This document shows positions 36,897-47,011 of a DNA stretch of 64,000 nt, piece by piece. The DNA comes from Butyricimonas sp. Marseille-P3923 (lineage in GTDB: Bacteria; Bacteroidota; Bacteroidia; Bacteroidales; Marinifilaceae): NCBI RefSeq assembly GCF_900184685.1, contig NZ_FXXL01000003.1:124001-188000 (forward strand), in the 5' to 3' direction. The notes beneath the pieces were generated by a model, which saw only the letters and a list, made by a program, of their open reading frames with translations, was not told where the DNA came from and made no database searches. Every line of letters starts with the position of its first letter. Position 1 is the first letter of the stretch. The position numbers were made by a program, and so were the translations under genes.

Positions 36897-38741
36897 TTAT
36901 TTCTTTTTCGGCATTTGTTTCATGCGTTGTTCTTGCATACGTTGCATATCTTCCAGTCTTTGTTGGAACTTGGATTTCTTCACAGGTTTCGTTTTGGCGA
37001 GTTCTATTTGTTTCAATAGTTTCTCGTCGTTGACGAATTTACGGATAGCCCAAGTTTGCACGATGGTGATCAACGTGGCGATGAAGTAGTAGTAACTCAA
37101 ACCGGACGAGTAGCTGTTGAAGATGAACAGGAACATGATAGGCATGATATACATCATGGTCTGCATACCTTTCATTTGGTCGTTTTGCGGTTGGTTCTTA
37201 CTGTTATACCACATGTACAGGATGTTCGTGATTGTCATTAACAAACAGAATAAGCTGACATGGTTGCCGTAGAACGGGATGTTGAACGGCAGCGTGGCGA
37301 TAGAGTCGTATGACGCGAGGTCGGTAGCCCACAAGAAACTCTTCTGGCGCAATTCGATGGCACCGGGGAAGAAGTAGAAGAGGGCGATCAAGATCGGCAT
37401 TTGTAATAGCATCGGCAAACAACCGCCCATGGGGTTGACTCCCGCCTTTTTATACAGTTTCATGACTGCCTGCTGGCGTTCCATGGCTTTGTCGGCAGGG
37501 ATTTTCTTGTTGATTTCGTCAATCTGCGGTTTGAGTACCCGCATTTTCGCCTGTGACATATAGGATTTATAGGTCAAGGGGAAGAGTACTAATTTGATAA
37601 TCAACGTCAACAGGAAGATGATTAAACCGTAGTTCAGAGTCACGTTTGATTCCAAGAAGTTGAAAATCGGAATTACCACGTAACGGTTAAACCAAGCAAT
37701 CCATTTCCACCCGAGGTTGATTAGTTGGGGAAGTTCTATGTCTTTTCCGTATTCTCTTAGTATCGGGTAGGAGTTCGGTCCGAAGAAGAATTGCATATCG
37801 TATTTCTCGATAGCTTTTCCCGTGTAAGGGAGAGATATTTCAGCCTCGGCGTTCTTCAAGTAGCCCGGGGTATTGTTTGTTGTGTTGGAAACGTCGGCGT
37901 TTGGAAACGATTCTTTGGCGATAAGTACCGAGGAGAAGAATTGTTGTTTGAATGCAATCCATTTCACGCTCGTTGCCAGATCGGTCTTCTCGTCGCCGGT
38001 AAGTGACAAGTGTTCCACGTCGTTGTTCGAGAAGTTATAGTAGACTCCCGTGTAGCGACTTTCGAAATCACGGCTCTTTTCCAATTGCGGCATATCCACT
38101 TTCCAGTAAAGGGTCAGGAAATTCGTGTTGGCGGCAATGACGTCGTTAAGGTTATAGGTGTTGATATTGAAATCGACCATGTAGGAGTCGGGTGCCAGCC
38201 TGTACTCAAATTCGAGGTATTTGTTTTCTTCCACGTATGCACGCATGGTGAGCACTTGCTCGGAATTTGCGGCGATTAGGTTTTTCTGGTTCGTACTGGG
38301 AACAAAGATCAAGTCTTCGGTGTTGATCTGTTTATTTCTGGCATAGAAATTCATTCCCAAGGCACTCTTGTTTTCTTTCCACAATACAAGCGGGAGTGAG
38401 TCGTGGGTACGGTAGTCTTTCAAGTCCACGTAGTCAATCCGTCCGCCTTTGGTGTTGATATGCAATTTGATTTTGTCATTTTCCAGCGTGTATTGTTCCT
38501 CGACAGCCGAAGAGTCTTGCGTGAAGACACTTGTAGCGGTTTGAGCCGTTGCCTCCTGTTGTGAAGCGAAATCAGCTTCTCTCTGTTTCTCCAGCGCGGC
38601 GGCTCTTTGAGCCTCCACTCTCGCTATGGAGTCACGGCGGTGTATTTGCCGCAATTCCTCTTTCGATGGGCTCATGAAATAAGAGTAGCCGATTAGCATT
38701 AATGCGATAACGACTAAACCGGTTATTGTATTTCTATCCAT
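36897..38741 (-). CDS. yidC: Membrane protein insertase YidC
   Basis: A 614-residue inner-membrane insertase. An N-terminal membrane anchor (about 5-22) is followed by a large periplasmic domain (about 70-340). The conserved five-helix insertase core (about 350-590) includes YNWNGLIIFLLTLIIKL-like hydrophobic segments and the NPMGGCLPMLLQMPILIALF motif. A basic tail ending PKKK contacts ribosomes in this family. It lies downstream of pyrG on the same strand, separated by a hairpin-forming gap. Confidence 0.95.
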   Translation of the reverse strand: MDRNTITGLVVIALMLIGYSYFMSPSKEELRQIHRRDSIARVEAQRAAALEKQREADFASQQEATAQTATSVFTQDSSAVEEQYTLENDKIKLHINTKGGRIDYVDLKDYRTHDSLPLVLWKENKSALGMNFYARNKQINTEDLIFVPSTNQKNLIAANSEQVLTMRAYVEENKYLEFEYRLAPDSYMVDFNINTYNLNDVIAANTNFLTLYWKVDMPQLEKSRDFESRYTGVYYNFSNNDVEHLSLTGDEKTDLATSVKWIAFKQQFFSSVLIAKESFPNADVSNTTNNTPGYLKNAEAEISLPYTGKAIEKYDMQFFFGPNSYPILREYGKDIELPQLINLGWKWIAWFNRYVVIPIFNFLESNVTLNYGLIIFLLTLIIKLVLFPLTYKSYMSQAKMRVLKPQIDEINKKIPADKAMERQQAVMKLYKKAGVNPMGGCLPMLLQMPILIALFYFFPGAIELRQKSFLWATDLASYDSIATLPFNIPFYGNHVSLFCLLMTITNILYMWYNSKNQPQNDQMKGMQTMMYIMPIMFLFIFNSYSSGLSYYYFIATLITIVQTWAIRKFVNDEKLLKQIELAKTKPVKKSKFQQRLEDMQRMQEQRMKQMPKKK

Positions 38742-38785
38742 ATACTGATTTTAAATTTTATGATTTATTGATTCTGTGATTTATT

Positions 38786-38836
38786 GATTGCCGATTCTGT
38801 GATTCTTGTAATCTGGGAATCATTGAATCGGCAATC
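38786..38836 (-). terminator. Long hairpin between pyrG and yidC
   Basis: GATTGCCGATTC (38786-38797) pairs with GAATCGGCAATC (38825-38836), with an inner TGATTC/GAATCA stem. There is no T-run, so it may be a processing or partial-termination structure. Confidence 0.5.
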
Positions 38837-38844
38837 ACGGAATA

Positions 38845-40455
<1,611 letters not shown>

Positions 40456-40494
40456 TTATAATTGTTTCTATATTCTACATCCAACGACTTGAAA

Positions 40495-40569
40495 ATACTT
40501 GAACTGTTTGTTATTCTGCTGAATAACAAGCAAAATGATCAAGTATGTCGAAACTTAACGACAAAAGTA
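40495..40569 (-). promoter_or_regulatory. pyrG promoter and structured 5' leader
   Basis: -7 box TACTTTTG on the minus strand at 40562-40569. The leader then folds as a long hairpin: outer arms TCAAGTAT (40539-40546) and ATACTTGA (40495-40502), inner 9-bp stem GAATAACAA (40521-40529) with TTGTTATTC (40508-40516) and loop TGCT (plus-strand letters). It may regulate pyrG in response to pyrimidines. Confidence 0.55.
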
Positions 40570-40591
40570 AGAAAAAATATGATACAAACAT

Positions 40592-40623
40592 AAAAAGAGG
40601 GGCAACTGTGTGCCCCTCTTTTT
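40592..40623 (-). terminator. Terminator of the DUF349 gene
   Basis: A 13-bp stem (AAAAAGAGGGGCA at 40592-40604, TGCCCCTCTTTTT at 40611-40623) lies directly after the DUF349 stop. It is symmetrical enough to work on both strands. Confidence 0.88.
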
Positions 40624-40631
40624 TATCTTTC

Positions 40632-42491
40632 TTAGATCATGCCGTCGATAAGTTTTAGCTTTTCTTGCATCAGACTTAGTTTGTGGCGGGCGTTTTCGAT
40701 CTTGGCGGTAAATTCCCGGATTAAACCTTCCGATTTGTTGGACTTGGAGAAGAACCCGATATTGTTCTCCCAAGCGTGCAGGTCTGTTTCCAGTTGCTTG
40801 ATCTTGTTTACCAGTTTTTCCCTTTCTTGGATGATCTTGCTTACCTTGTCGTCGCTGTTGTCGAACGTGTTGATCTTGGATTTGAAGCGTTCGATGTTTT
40901 TATCGAATTCGTCAATGTCAAGTAGATCAAAATGTGCGTTAATCAGTTTGCGGAATTCTGTTTGAACCGCGTCTTTCTCTTTGATAGGTACGAATCCGAT
41001 TTCAGCCCAACGGGTTTGGAATGCTTTCAAAGTTTCGATATCTTCGTCTGTGTTGCCTGTCAGTTGGAAGTTGCGCACCTCTTCAATCAAGGCTTTCTTG
41101 AGTTCCAGATTCTTCACTTGATCGGCATTCAAGTTCTTTGTCAATTCGGATTTTCTGTCAAAGAAATAGTCACAAGCGGAACGGAAGCGATTCCATATTT
41201 TATTGGAAACCTTTTTTGGTACGGGTCCGATTGTCTTCCATTCCCGTTGATATTCAATAATCTTGGATGTAGTCGGTCGCCAATCAGTACTTTCTTTTAT
41301 AGCCTCTACTTTTTCACAAAGAGCTATTTTCTTTGCCAGATTCTGGCTTTGCATATTTTGAATTTCTTGGAAGTATTGGCGTTTCTTGTTAAAGAACGCG
41401 TCGCACGCTGCCCGGTATCGCTTGTAAAGGCGATTACGTTCTTTGATAGGAATGGTGCCCGCGTGTTTCCATTCTTCTTGAAGGGCGAGTACTCCGTCTG
41501 CTGCCGTGTTCCAATCCGAGATCTTTTCGATGTTCAAGGCGGCGTATTCTTCGAGTTTCCGGCAAATCTCTTCTTTTAATTTTAAATTGTTTTCTTGTTC
41601 TTCCCGGAGGGTGTCGAAGAATTTATGATACGCGTCATTGATCTTGTCGGTCACTTCTTTGAATCGATTCCACGCCTCTTCTTGATGTTCTTTGGCAACC
41701 GGGCCAATCTCTTTCCATTGTGCATGGAGCGATTGCAATTGGCGGAAGGCGTTGCCGACATTGTTATCTTCGAGTAAGGCGGTAGCCTGTTCGATCAATG
41801 TATTTTTGGCGTCGAGGTTTTTCTTCAGATCCAAATCACGCAATTCTTTATTGATCTTGACGTAGTTGAAGAAGTTCTCCACGTGGTGGTGGTATGTTTC
41901 CAGCAGGTTGTTTGCTTGTGCTTGCGGAACCATACCGGTATTACGCCACCTGTCTTGCAGGTTTTTGAAATCCTGATAAGTTTTATTCAACGATTCCTCG
42001 TGTTGGATCAAATCTTTGAGTTCCTCTATGATCTGGAGTTTATCTTTTAAGTTTTGTTCTTTTTCCTCTTCCAGTTTTTTATAAAATTCCGTTTTCTTTT
42101 CGCGGTAGGTTCTGTACACGCTATAAAAACGCTCCTTGGAATTGTCTTGATAATCGAATGTTTCCGCCGGACTTCCGTCTTTCGTGTACTCGGCGAGAGC
42201 TTTGTCGTATTCTTTCTGGTATTGTGCTTCGAAAACTTGCGGCAGGCTGTCCAGTACCTTCAAGCGTTGCACGGGAAAGTCGTCGATCAGAGCTTTCATG
42301 TGAGAGATGATCTCATCCGTGTTAAAACTGGAGAAATCCCATACCGGAACTTCTTTTTCGGGGGTTTTCTCGATAGGTGTAGGTTGACCCTGAACTGAAA
42401 CTTCGTTTTGTGTTTCGTCATTTAAAGTGTCCGAAGAAAGCTGCTCGTTATTTTGCAACTCCTCGGCTTGTTGTAAGTTTTCTTGCTCCAT
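40632..42491 (-). CDS. DUF349 repeat protein
   Basis: A 619-residue cytoplasmic protein made of an acidic, Gln-rich N-terminus and about five tandem DUF349 units. Each unit has the pattern of a W and an R, as in LQDRWRNTGMVPQAQ, LHAQWKEIGPVAKE and YQREWKTIGPVPKK. A C-terminal coiled-coil segment (about 535-610) follows. Function is unknown; the repeats are helical. I chose the start at 42491 (MEQENLQQAEEL) because it begins the acidic tail typical of the family; upstream codons cross the divergent promoter of the acyltransferase gene. Confidence 0.85.
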   Translation of the reverse strand: MEQENLQQAEELQNNEQLSSDTLNDETQNEVSVQGQPTPIEKTPEKEVPVWDFSSFNTDEIISHMKALIDDFPVQRLKVLDSLPQVFEAQYQKEYDKALAEYTKDGSPAETFDYQDNSKERFYSVYRTYREKKTEFYKKLEEEKEQNLKDKLQIIEELKDLIQHEESLNKTYQDFKNLQDRWRNTGMVPQAQANNLLETYHHHVENFFNYVKINKELRDLDLKKNLDAKNTLIEQATALLEDNNVGNAFRQLQSLHAQWKEIGPVAKEHQEEAWNRFKEVTDKINDAYHKFFDTLREEQENNLKLKEEICRKLEEYAALNIEKISDWNTAADGVLALQEEWKHAGTIPIKERNRLYKRYRAACDAFFNKKRQYFQEIQNMQSQNLAKKIALCEKVEAIKESTDWRPTTSKIIEYQREWKTIGPVPKKVSNKIWNRFRSACDYFFDRKSELTKNLNADQVKNLELKKALIEEVRNFQLTGNTDEDIETLKAFQTRWAEIGFVPIKEKDAVQTEFRKLINAHFDLLDIDEFDKNIERFKSKINTFDNSDDKVSKIIQEREKLVNKIKQLETDLHAWENNIGFFSKSNKSEGLIREFTAKIENARHKLSLMQEKLKLIDGMI

Positions 42492-42586
42492 AGCTATTCC
42501 TGTTTTTACGCATTCAACTGACGAAAATAATGATTTATTCTGACACTGCCAATTTATATTAACTAAAAAAACGGAGAAGACTTCTT

Positions 42587-42617
42587 TTTGGAATTCTATC
42601 GTAAACATGTATCTTTG
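42587..42617 (+). promoter_or_regulatory. Promoter of the acyltransferase gene
   Basis: -33 TTTG at 42587-42590 and -7 TATCTTTG at 42610-42617, spacing 19; start codon at 42637. Confidence 0.8.
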
Positions 42618-42636
42618 ACATTTATTATTAGCGATT

Positions 42637-43503
42637 ATGTTTTCATATATATTATATGGTCTTGTTTGGTTGATCAGCTTTTTGCCGTTTCGGGTGCTGT
42701 ATATTATCGCGGACATAAATTATGTCCTGCTATATTACGTGTCCCGTTACCGCCGGGAAGTGGTGCGTACGAACCTCTGTAACTCTTTTCCGGAAAAGAG
42801 TTTGAAGGAGATTGTGGCAATAGAGAGGAAGTATTATAAGCATATGGCAGATCTGTCGGTCGAACTGTATAAATTGTGGCATATGTCCGAGGCCGCGATA
42901 CGGAAACGCTGTGTTTTTCGAAACACGGAGTTGCCGCAGAAATATTTTGACGAGGGAAGGAGCGTGATCGGCGTGCTGGGGCATTACGGCAATTGGGAAT
43001 GGATGTCTTCGTACAGTCTTTGGGAGAACGATGCCGACTTTTTGGCTTTATATAAGCCTATCCGGAGTAAGGTGACCGACCGGATGATGAAAGCGATTCG
43101 CTCGAAGTTTGGTGCCGTGTTGGTTGCCAAGGATGATACCTTGCGGGTGATTGTCCGTTATCGTTCGGAAAAAAAGTTGTTTTTAGCCGGATTTATCGGG
43201 GATCAGACACCCAATGTTCACAATCTTAATTTCTGGACTCGCTTTTTGAATCAAGATACTCCTGTTTTACTGGGGACGGAACGAATCGCGAGAAAGTACA
43301 ATTTTCCTGTTGTTTCCGTGCGTATGCGTAAAGTAAAGCGTGGTTATTACGAGGTGGAGTTTATTGATGTTTGTGCTAATCCTGCCGGGTTGGAACCGGG
43401 GGTATTGACCGAGATGCATACCCGGTTACTGGAGTCATTTATCCGCGAGGAGCCGCAGTATTGGCTGTGGTCGCACAAGCGATGGAAACATAAGAAAGTT
43501 TAA
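42637..43503 (+). CDS. Lysophospholipid/lipid A acyltransferase (LpxL/HtrB family)
   Basis: A 288-residue membrane-associated acyltransferase. A hydrophobic N-terminus (about 1-30) precedes the catalytic H-x4-E motif HYGNWE near residue 115. Further family blocks are GAVLVAKDD, FIGDQTPN and a basic C-terminus ending SHKRWKHKK. It probably adds a secondary acyl chain to lipid A. The substrate is inferred from family membership. It is followed, after a 56-base gap, by a glycosyltransferase gene. Confidence 0.88.
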   Translation: MFSYILYGLVWLISFLPFRVLYIIADINYVLLYYVSRYRREVVRTNLCNSFPEKSLKEIVAIERKYYKHMADLSVELYKLWHMSEAAIRKRCVFRNTELPQKYFDEGRSVIGVLGHYGNWEWMSSYSLWENDADFLALYKPIRSKVTDRMMKAIRSKFGAVLVAKDDTLRVIVRYRSEKKLFLAGFIGDQTPNVHNLNFWTRFLNQDTPVLLGTERIARKYNFPVVSVRMRKVKRGYYEVEFIDVCANPAGLEPGVLTEMHTRLLESFIREEPQYWLWSHKRWKHKKV

Positions 43504-43559
43504 GACTCGAGAATAGAGTGTGCGGGGGAAAATTAGAAATCTAAAATCTAAAATCTAAA

Positions 43560-44564
43560 ATGTATAAGCGTGTTGCTGTCATTATATTGAATTGGAACGG
43601 GGAGAAGTTGTTGAGGAAATTCCTGCCTTCGGTGATTCGGAATACCAATCCGGAATTGGGAAGGGTGATCGTGGTAGACAATCATTCTTCTGACGATTCG
43701 TGGGGGTGTTTGGAACGGGAGTTTGCGAGTGTGGAACGGGTGTTGTTTGAAGATAATTTCGGTTTCGCGGGAGGGTATAACCGGGCGTTGGAGATGATCG
43801 AGGCAGAGTACGCGGTGTTGTTGAATAGTGACGTGGAGGTTGCACCGGGATGGCTGGAACCGTTGGTTGATGCTTTGGATCGTGATCCGCGTGTTGTTGC
43901 CGTGCAACCCAAAATATTGGCTTACCGGGAGAAAGATAAATTCGAGTATGCCGGGGCGAGTGGCGGTTTTATCGACTATCTCGGCTTTCCCTTTTGCCGC
44001 GGCCGCGTGATGGATTGCACGGAGGTCGATACCGGACAGTATGATGATGAGCGGGAAGTGTTTTGGGCAACCGGGGCGGCGTTGTGTATCCGGCGGGAGC
44101 GATATCTGGAGGCTGGCGGGTTGGACGAGGCTTTCTTTGCCCACATGGAGGAAATCGATCTTTGTTGGCGATTGAAAAATAGCGGGTATATATTAAAGGT
44201 AGTACCTTCTTCCGTGGTGTATCATTTGGGTGGAGGCTCCTTGCCCATGAATCATCCCCGGAAGTTGTTTTTGAATTATCGCAATAATCTGTTGATGTTG
44301 CACAAGAACCTCGGGGGGGCTTCCCGGCAGAAAGTGTTTTTCGTGCGTTTGCTGTTGGATTGTATGGCAGGGGCTCTTTTTCTGATGAAAGGAGAGTTTG
44401 CCAACACTCGTTCGATCATGCAAGCGTACAAGGCATTCCGGAAGTTGAGGAAAAGATACCCGATCCCGGCAGGCATGAAGCCGTTTGCCGAAATGTATCC
44501 CCGTAGTATTGTTCTGGATTATTTCTTGTGCGGGAAAAAGAAATTCTCGGATTTGAAATTTTAG
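43560..44564 (+). CDS. Family 2 glycosyltransferase
   Basis: A 334-residue GT-A fold transferase. Visible motifs are VAVIILNWNGEK at the start, VVDNHSSDDS, the metal-binding-type NSDVE near residue 88, and the ED-like acceptor motif MEEIDLCWR near 202. The C-terminal part is hydrophobic and basic, as in rhamnosyltransferase-like enzymes that act on cell-envelope glycans. Sugar donor and acceptor cannot be told. It is likely in one transcript with the preceding acyltransferase, suggesting envelope glycolipid synthesis. Confidence 0.88.
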   Translation: MYKRVAVIILNWNGEKLLRKFLPSVIRNTNPELGRVIVVDNHSSDDSWGCLEREFASVERVLFEDNFGFAGGYNRALEMIEAEYAVLLNSDVEVAPGWLEPLVDALDRDPRVVAVQPKILAYREKDKFEYAGASGGFIDYLGFPFCRGRVMDCTEVDTGQYDDEREVFWATGAALCIRRERYLEAGGLDEAFFAHMEEIDLCWRLKNSGYILKVVPSSVVYHLGGGSLPMNHPRKLFLNYRNNLLMLHKNLGGASRQKVFFVRLLLDCMAGALFLMKGEFANTRSIMQAYKAFRKLRKRYPIPAGMKPFAEMYPRSIVLDYFLCGKKKFSDLKF

Positions 44565-44635
44565 AGGTGTGGGAATAAACCTTTGACATAAAACCTTGTC
44601 TTAGTGTAGAAGGCTTTTAAAACTTAGGAGTTAGA

Positions 44636-45205
44636 ATGAAGGAAATGAGCGATGAAGATATAGTAAAGCTTTTTCACTCGGGTAACGGTGAGGATAAAGC
44701 ATTCCGCGCGCTGGTGGCTAAATACGGCGAGCGGCTCTATTGGCATATCCGGAAGATCGTTATCGACCATGATGATAGCGATGATGTATTGCAAAATACA
44801 TTTATCAAGATATGGAGAGGTCTGAAGGAGTTTCGCTACGAAGCGAAATTGTTCACGTGGATGTACCGCGTGGCAACGAACGAAGCGATTAACTTCTTGA
44901 ACGAGAAGCGTCGGAAGACTTACGGGAATTCGCAGGAGATTACGCCCATGCTGGAGAATCAGTTGGAGAGTGATACCTTTTTCTGCGGGGACTCTATTCA
45001 GCGCGAGTTGCAAAAAGCCGTGCTGAAGTTACCGGAGCGCCAACGGTTGGTTTTCAACATGAAGTATTTTGATGATATGAAATACGAGGATATCGCGGAA
45101 GTATTGAATGTGGCGGTAGGGACTCTCAAGGCGACGTATCATAATGCGGTGAAGAAGATCGAGGAGTGCTTGAAGATTTCGGATACTTTGCCCACGTTTG
45201 ATTAA
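44636..45205 (+). CDS. ECF-type RNA polymerase sigma factor
   Basis: A 189-residue sigma-70 family protein. Region 2 shows DDSDDVLQNTFIKIWRGLKE near residues 42-61 and FTWMYRVATNEAINFLNEKR near 74-93. Region 4 shows LPERQRLVFNMKYFDDMKYE and the HTH following. A GGAG lies 8 bases before the start at 44636, one of few clear Shine-Dalgarno-like sites here. The two following genes, a small membrane protein and a Spy-like periplasmic protein, suggest an envelope-stress circuit. The stop overlaps the frame of the next gene. Confidence 0.9.
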   Translation: MKEMSDEDIVKLFHSGNGEDKAFRALVAKYGERLYWHIRKIVIDHDDSDDVLQNTFIKIWRGLKEFRYEAKLFTWMYRVATNEAINFLNEKRRKTYGNSQEITPMLENQLESDTFFCGDSIQRELQKAVLKLPERQRLVFNMKYFDDMKYEDIAEVLNVAVGTLKATYHNAVKKIEECLKISDTLPTFD

Positions 45206-45227
45206 TAATGAATGTAAAGGGATGATT

Positions 45228-45611
45228 ATGGATAATTTAGACGAGAAATACAGATCAAAGAACCCGTTCTCCGTACCTGACGGTTACTTCGACTCCTTGG
45301 AGGAGCGAGTGATGGAACGGGTGAAGGAAAACGGGAAACCCAAACGTGCGGGGGCTTTGCAGATGTTGAAGCCTTATTTGGGATTGGCGGGATTATTCGT
45401 GTTCGCGATGCTTTTCGTGCAATTTTTATTGCCTCGTTTAGTAGATGATAATGAAATGTTGGCAAAGAAAACGGAACAGAAAGCGTCGGCCGCACAAGAA
45501 GAGGACGAGTATATATTCGATACGGATTTCGACCCGTCCCGCGAAGAGATTATCGAGTATTTGTCACAGGAGTCCGATGTGGCGGATTTCTTGTATGCTG
45601 AACGCAGGTAA
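45228..45611 (+). CDS. Small single-span membrane protein, probable anti-sigma factor
   Basis: A 127-residue protein: cytoplasmic N-terminus (NPFSVPDGYFDSLEERV, about 10-26), one membrane helix (about 47-65, GLAGLFVFAMLFVQFLL), and an acidic periplasmic C-terminus. It matches in layout, not by a recognised anti-sigma domain, the proteins that follow ECF sigma genes in Bacteroidetes. The start at 45228 (MDNLDEKYRS) is preferred; codons at 45198 and 45222 are also in frame and overlap the sigma gene. The role is inferred from position. Confidence 0.72.
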   Translation: MDNLDEKYRSKNPFSVPDGYFDSLEERVMERVKENGKPKRAGALQMLKPYLGLAGLFVFAMLFVQFLLPRLVDDNEMLAKKTEQKASAAQEEDEYIFDTDFDPSREEIIEYLSQESDVADFLYAERR

Positions 45612-45633
45612 AAATGTAAAGAAGGTATCATAT

Positions 45634-46092
45634 ATGAAAAAAGCTGGATTAATTATATTGATGGTTGGACTTTCGCTCTCGTTGTTCGCTCAATCGGGTA
45701 AATTGAGCGACGAGAAACGCAAAGAGTTTGAAGCCCAAAAAATAGCGTTCTTTACCCAAGAAATGGAATTGACACCGGAGGAGGCTGTCGTGTTCTGGCC
45801 TCTCTATAACGAGATGCAACAGAAAATGCGGGTTGAAAACGATAAGATACGTGCGTTGACCTGTAAAAAAGAAAAGACAGCCCCGGTAACGACGGAGGAA
45901 CAAGCGAAAAAGAATCTGAAAACCGTTTTGGACGCGGAGCAGGCGGCATGGAATATCAAGAAGGAATACACGGATAGGCTGTTGAAAGTGTTGCCCGCTA
46001 AAAAAGTGTGGCTGATGTTCGAGGCAGAACAGAAATTCCGTCACCAGTTATGGAAAAAAATGGAGAATAAACCCGTTCCTGCCCCCAGATAA
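45634..46092 (+). CDS. Spy/CpxP-like periplasmic protein
   Basis: A 152-residue exported protein with a signal peptide (about 1-20, ending LSLFAQ) and a helical body with ELTPEEAVVFWPLYNEMQQK near residues 45-64, the LTxxE-like pattern of Spy/CpxP-type chaperones. It lies 22 bases after the membrane protein and completes a sigma / membrane / periplasmic trio. A function in sensing or buffering envelope damage is inferred from similarity and context. Confidence 0.75.
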   Translation: MKKAGLIILMVGLSLSLFAQSGKLSDEKRKEFEAQKIAFFTQEMELTPEEAVVFWPLYNEMQQKMRVENDKIRALTCKKEKTAPVTTEEQAKKNLKTVLDAEQAAWNIKKEYTDRLLKVLPAKKVWLMFEAEQKFRHQLWKKMENKPVPAPR

Positions 46093-46168
46093 TGTATTTC
46101 GGAGGTATTGAGATTTAGTTTATTAGCCGTGTTATCTGAAAAAAATAGAAAAAAAAGACCTTAAAAGC

Positions 46169-46198
46169 TTGCAAGAACGATAAAAAGCACTACTTTTG
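46169..46198 (+). promoter_or_regulatory. Promoter of the tRNA pair
   Basis: -33 TTG at 46169-46171 and -7 TACTTTTG at 46191-46198, spacing 19. tRNA-Ser begins at 46210. Confidence 0.8.
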
Positions 46199-46209
46199 TC
46201 AGCGCTATT

Positions 46210-46300
<91 letters not shown>

Positions 46301-46318
46301 CAAATTTTAGAGGTGCTT

Positions 46319-46392
46319 CGGGGCGTAGCGCAGTCCGGTAGCGCATCTGCTTTGGGAGCAGAGGGTCGCAGGTTCGAATCCTGTCACCCCGA
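46319..46392 (+). tRNA. tRNA-Pro (UGG anticodon)
   Basis: Acceptor CGGGGCG pairs (one mismatch) with CACCCCG. The anticodon stem-loop CTGCTTTGGGAGCAG gives UGG, and the T arm is CAGGTTCGAATCCTG. CCA is not encoded. It lies 18 bases after tRNA-Ser on the same transcript. Confidence 0.95.
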
Positions 46393-46403
46393 CGGAGAAT
46401 CAG

Positions 46404-46429
46404 ACAGTTACGAAAGTAGCTGTTTTTTT
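46404..46429 (+). terminator. Terminator of the tRNA transcript
   Basis: ACAGTTAC (46404-46411) pairs with GTAGCTGT (46416-46423) around GAAA, followed by TTTTTTTA. Confidence 0.85.
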
Positions 46430-46499
46430 ATTGCCTTGATTTTTGGGCGAAATGGGTGGTTCCCGTCAACCGATGAGATAATATTTCTCAAATTGTGTG

Positions 46500-46536
46500 T
46501 TCCGAACGTTTCCTTCGCACAAGGAAACGTTCGGAA
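46500..46536 (-). terminator. Strong 16-bp hairpin after the SusC2 operon
   Basis: TTCCGAACGTTTCCTT (46500-46515) pairs perfectly with AAGGAAACGTTCGGAA (46521-46536). There is no T-run on either side, so it may act as an mRNA-end stabiliser or a terminator of unusual type. A smaller AAAGCAA/TTGCTTT hairpin lies between it and the gene end. Confidence 0.55.
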
Positions 46537-46567
46537 ATTAACTTTACAGCGTTAAAGCAATTTTGCT

Positions 46568-46978
46568 TTATTTCACGATTACCGTGTACATGGAATCCAG
46601 TTCAACCGTGTACCCCTCGTTCTCGATACGGATATTTATCACGTATCGTCCCGGCGGCACGGTGTGATCGTAAGGCAATTTTATAATCCCCGCTCCCTGC
46701 ATCGAGAACTGACTTGTCGCTTCCGGGTGCTCTCCGGTTATATTCTTGATCGAATACTTGATAGGGGCGGTTCCCAGAATCCCCTCTATGGATGTACTTT
46801 GCCACGGGATTTGAAACTCTATTTGCCTCGCGTCAATCTCCGGGTCTAACACCGCTTTCACGATCATACTGTCCGGCGCGTACACCGCGTCCCGTGTTTC
46901 CAAATACCCGACTGTTATATCCTGACATCCCGTCACGATCAACAGCAGTCCGATAATACTTGTAAATATCCCTCTCAT
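46568..46978 (-). CDS. Small lipoprotein at the end of the SusC2 operon
   Basis: A 136-residue lipoprotein (lipobox LIVTGC near residue 16) with a short beta-rich, probably Ig-like body ending YTVIVK. I do not recognise the family. I chose the start at 46978 (MRGIFTSIIGL) for its signal peptide. It lies 33 bases after the fasciclin gene and is the last gene of the SusC-SusD operon, so it is likely an accessory surface protein of that complex. Confidence 0.7.
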   Translation of the reverse strand: MRGIFTSIIGLLLIVTGCQDITVGYLETRDAVYAPDSMIVKAVLDPEIDARQIEFQIPWQSTSIEGILGTAPIKYSIKNITGEHPEATSQFSMQGAGIIKLPYDHTVPPGRYVINIRIENEGYTVELDSMYTVIVK

Positions 46979-47011
46979 AATTTTCAATTTTACATTTTGC
47001 ATTTTCAATTG

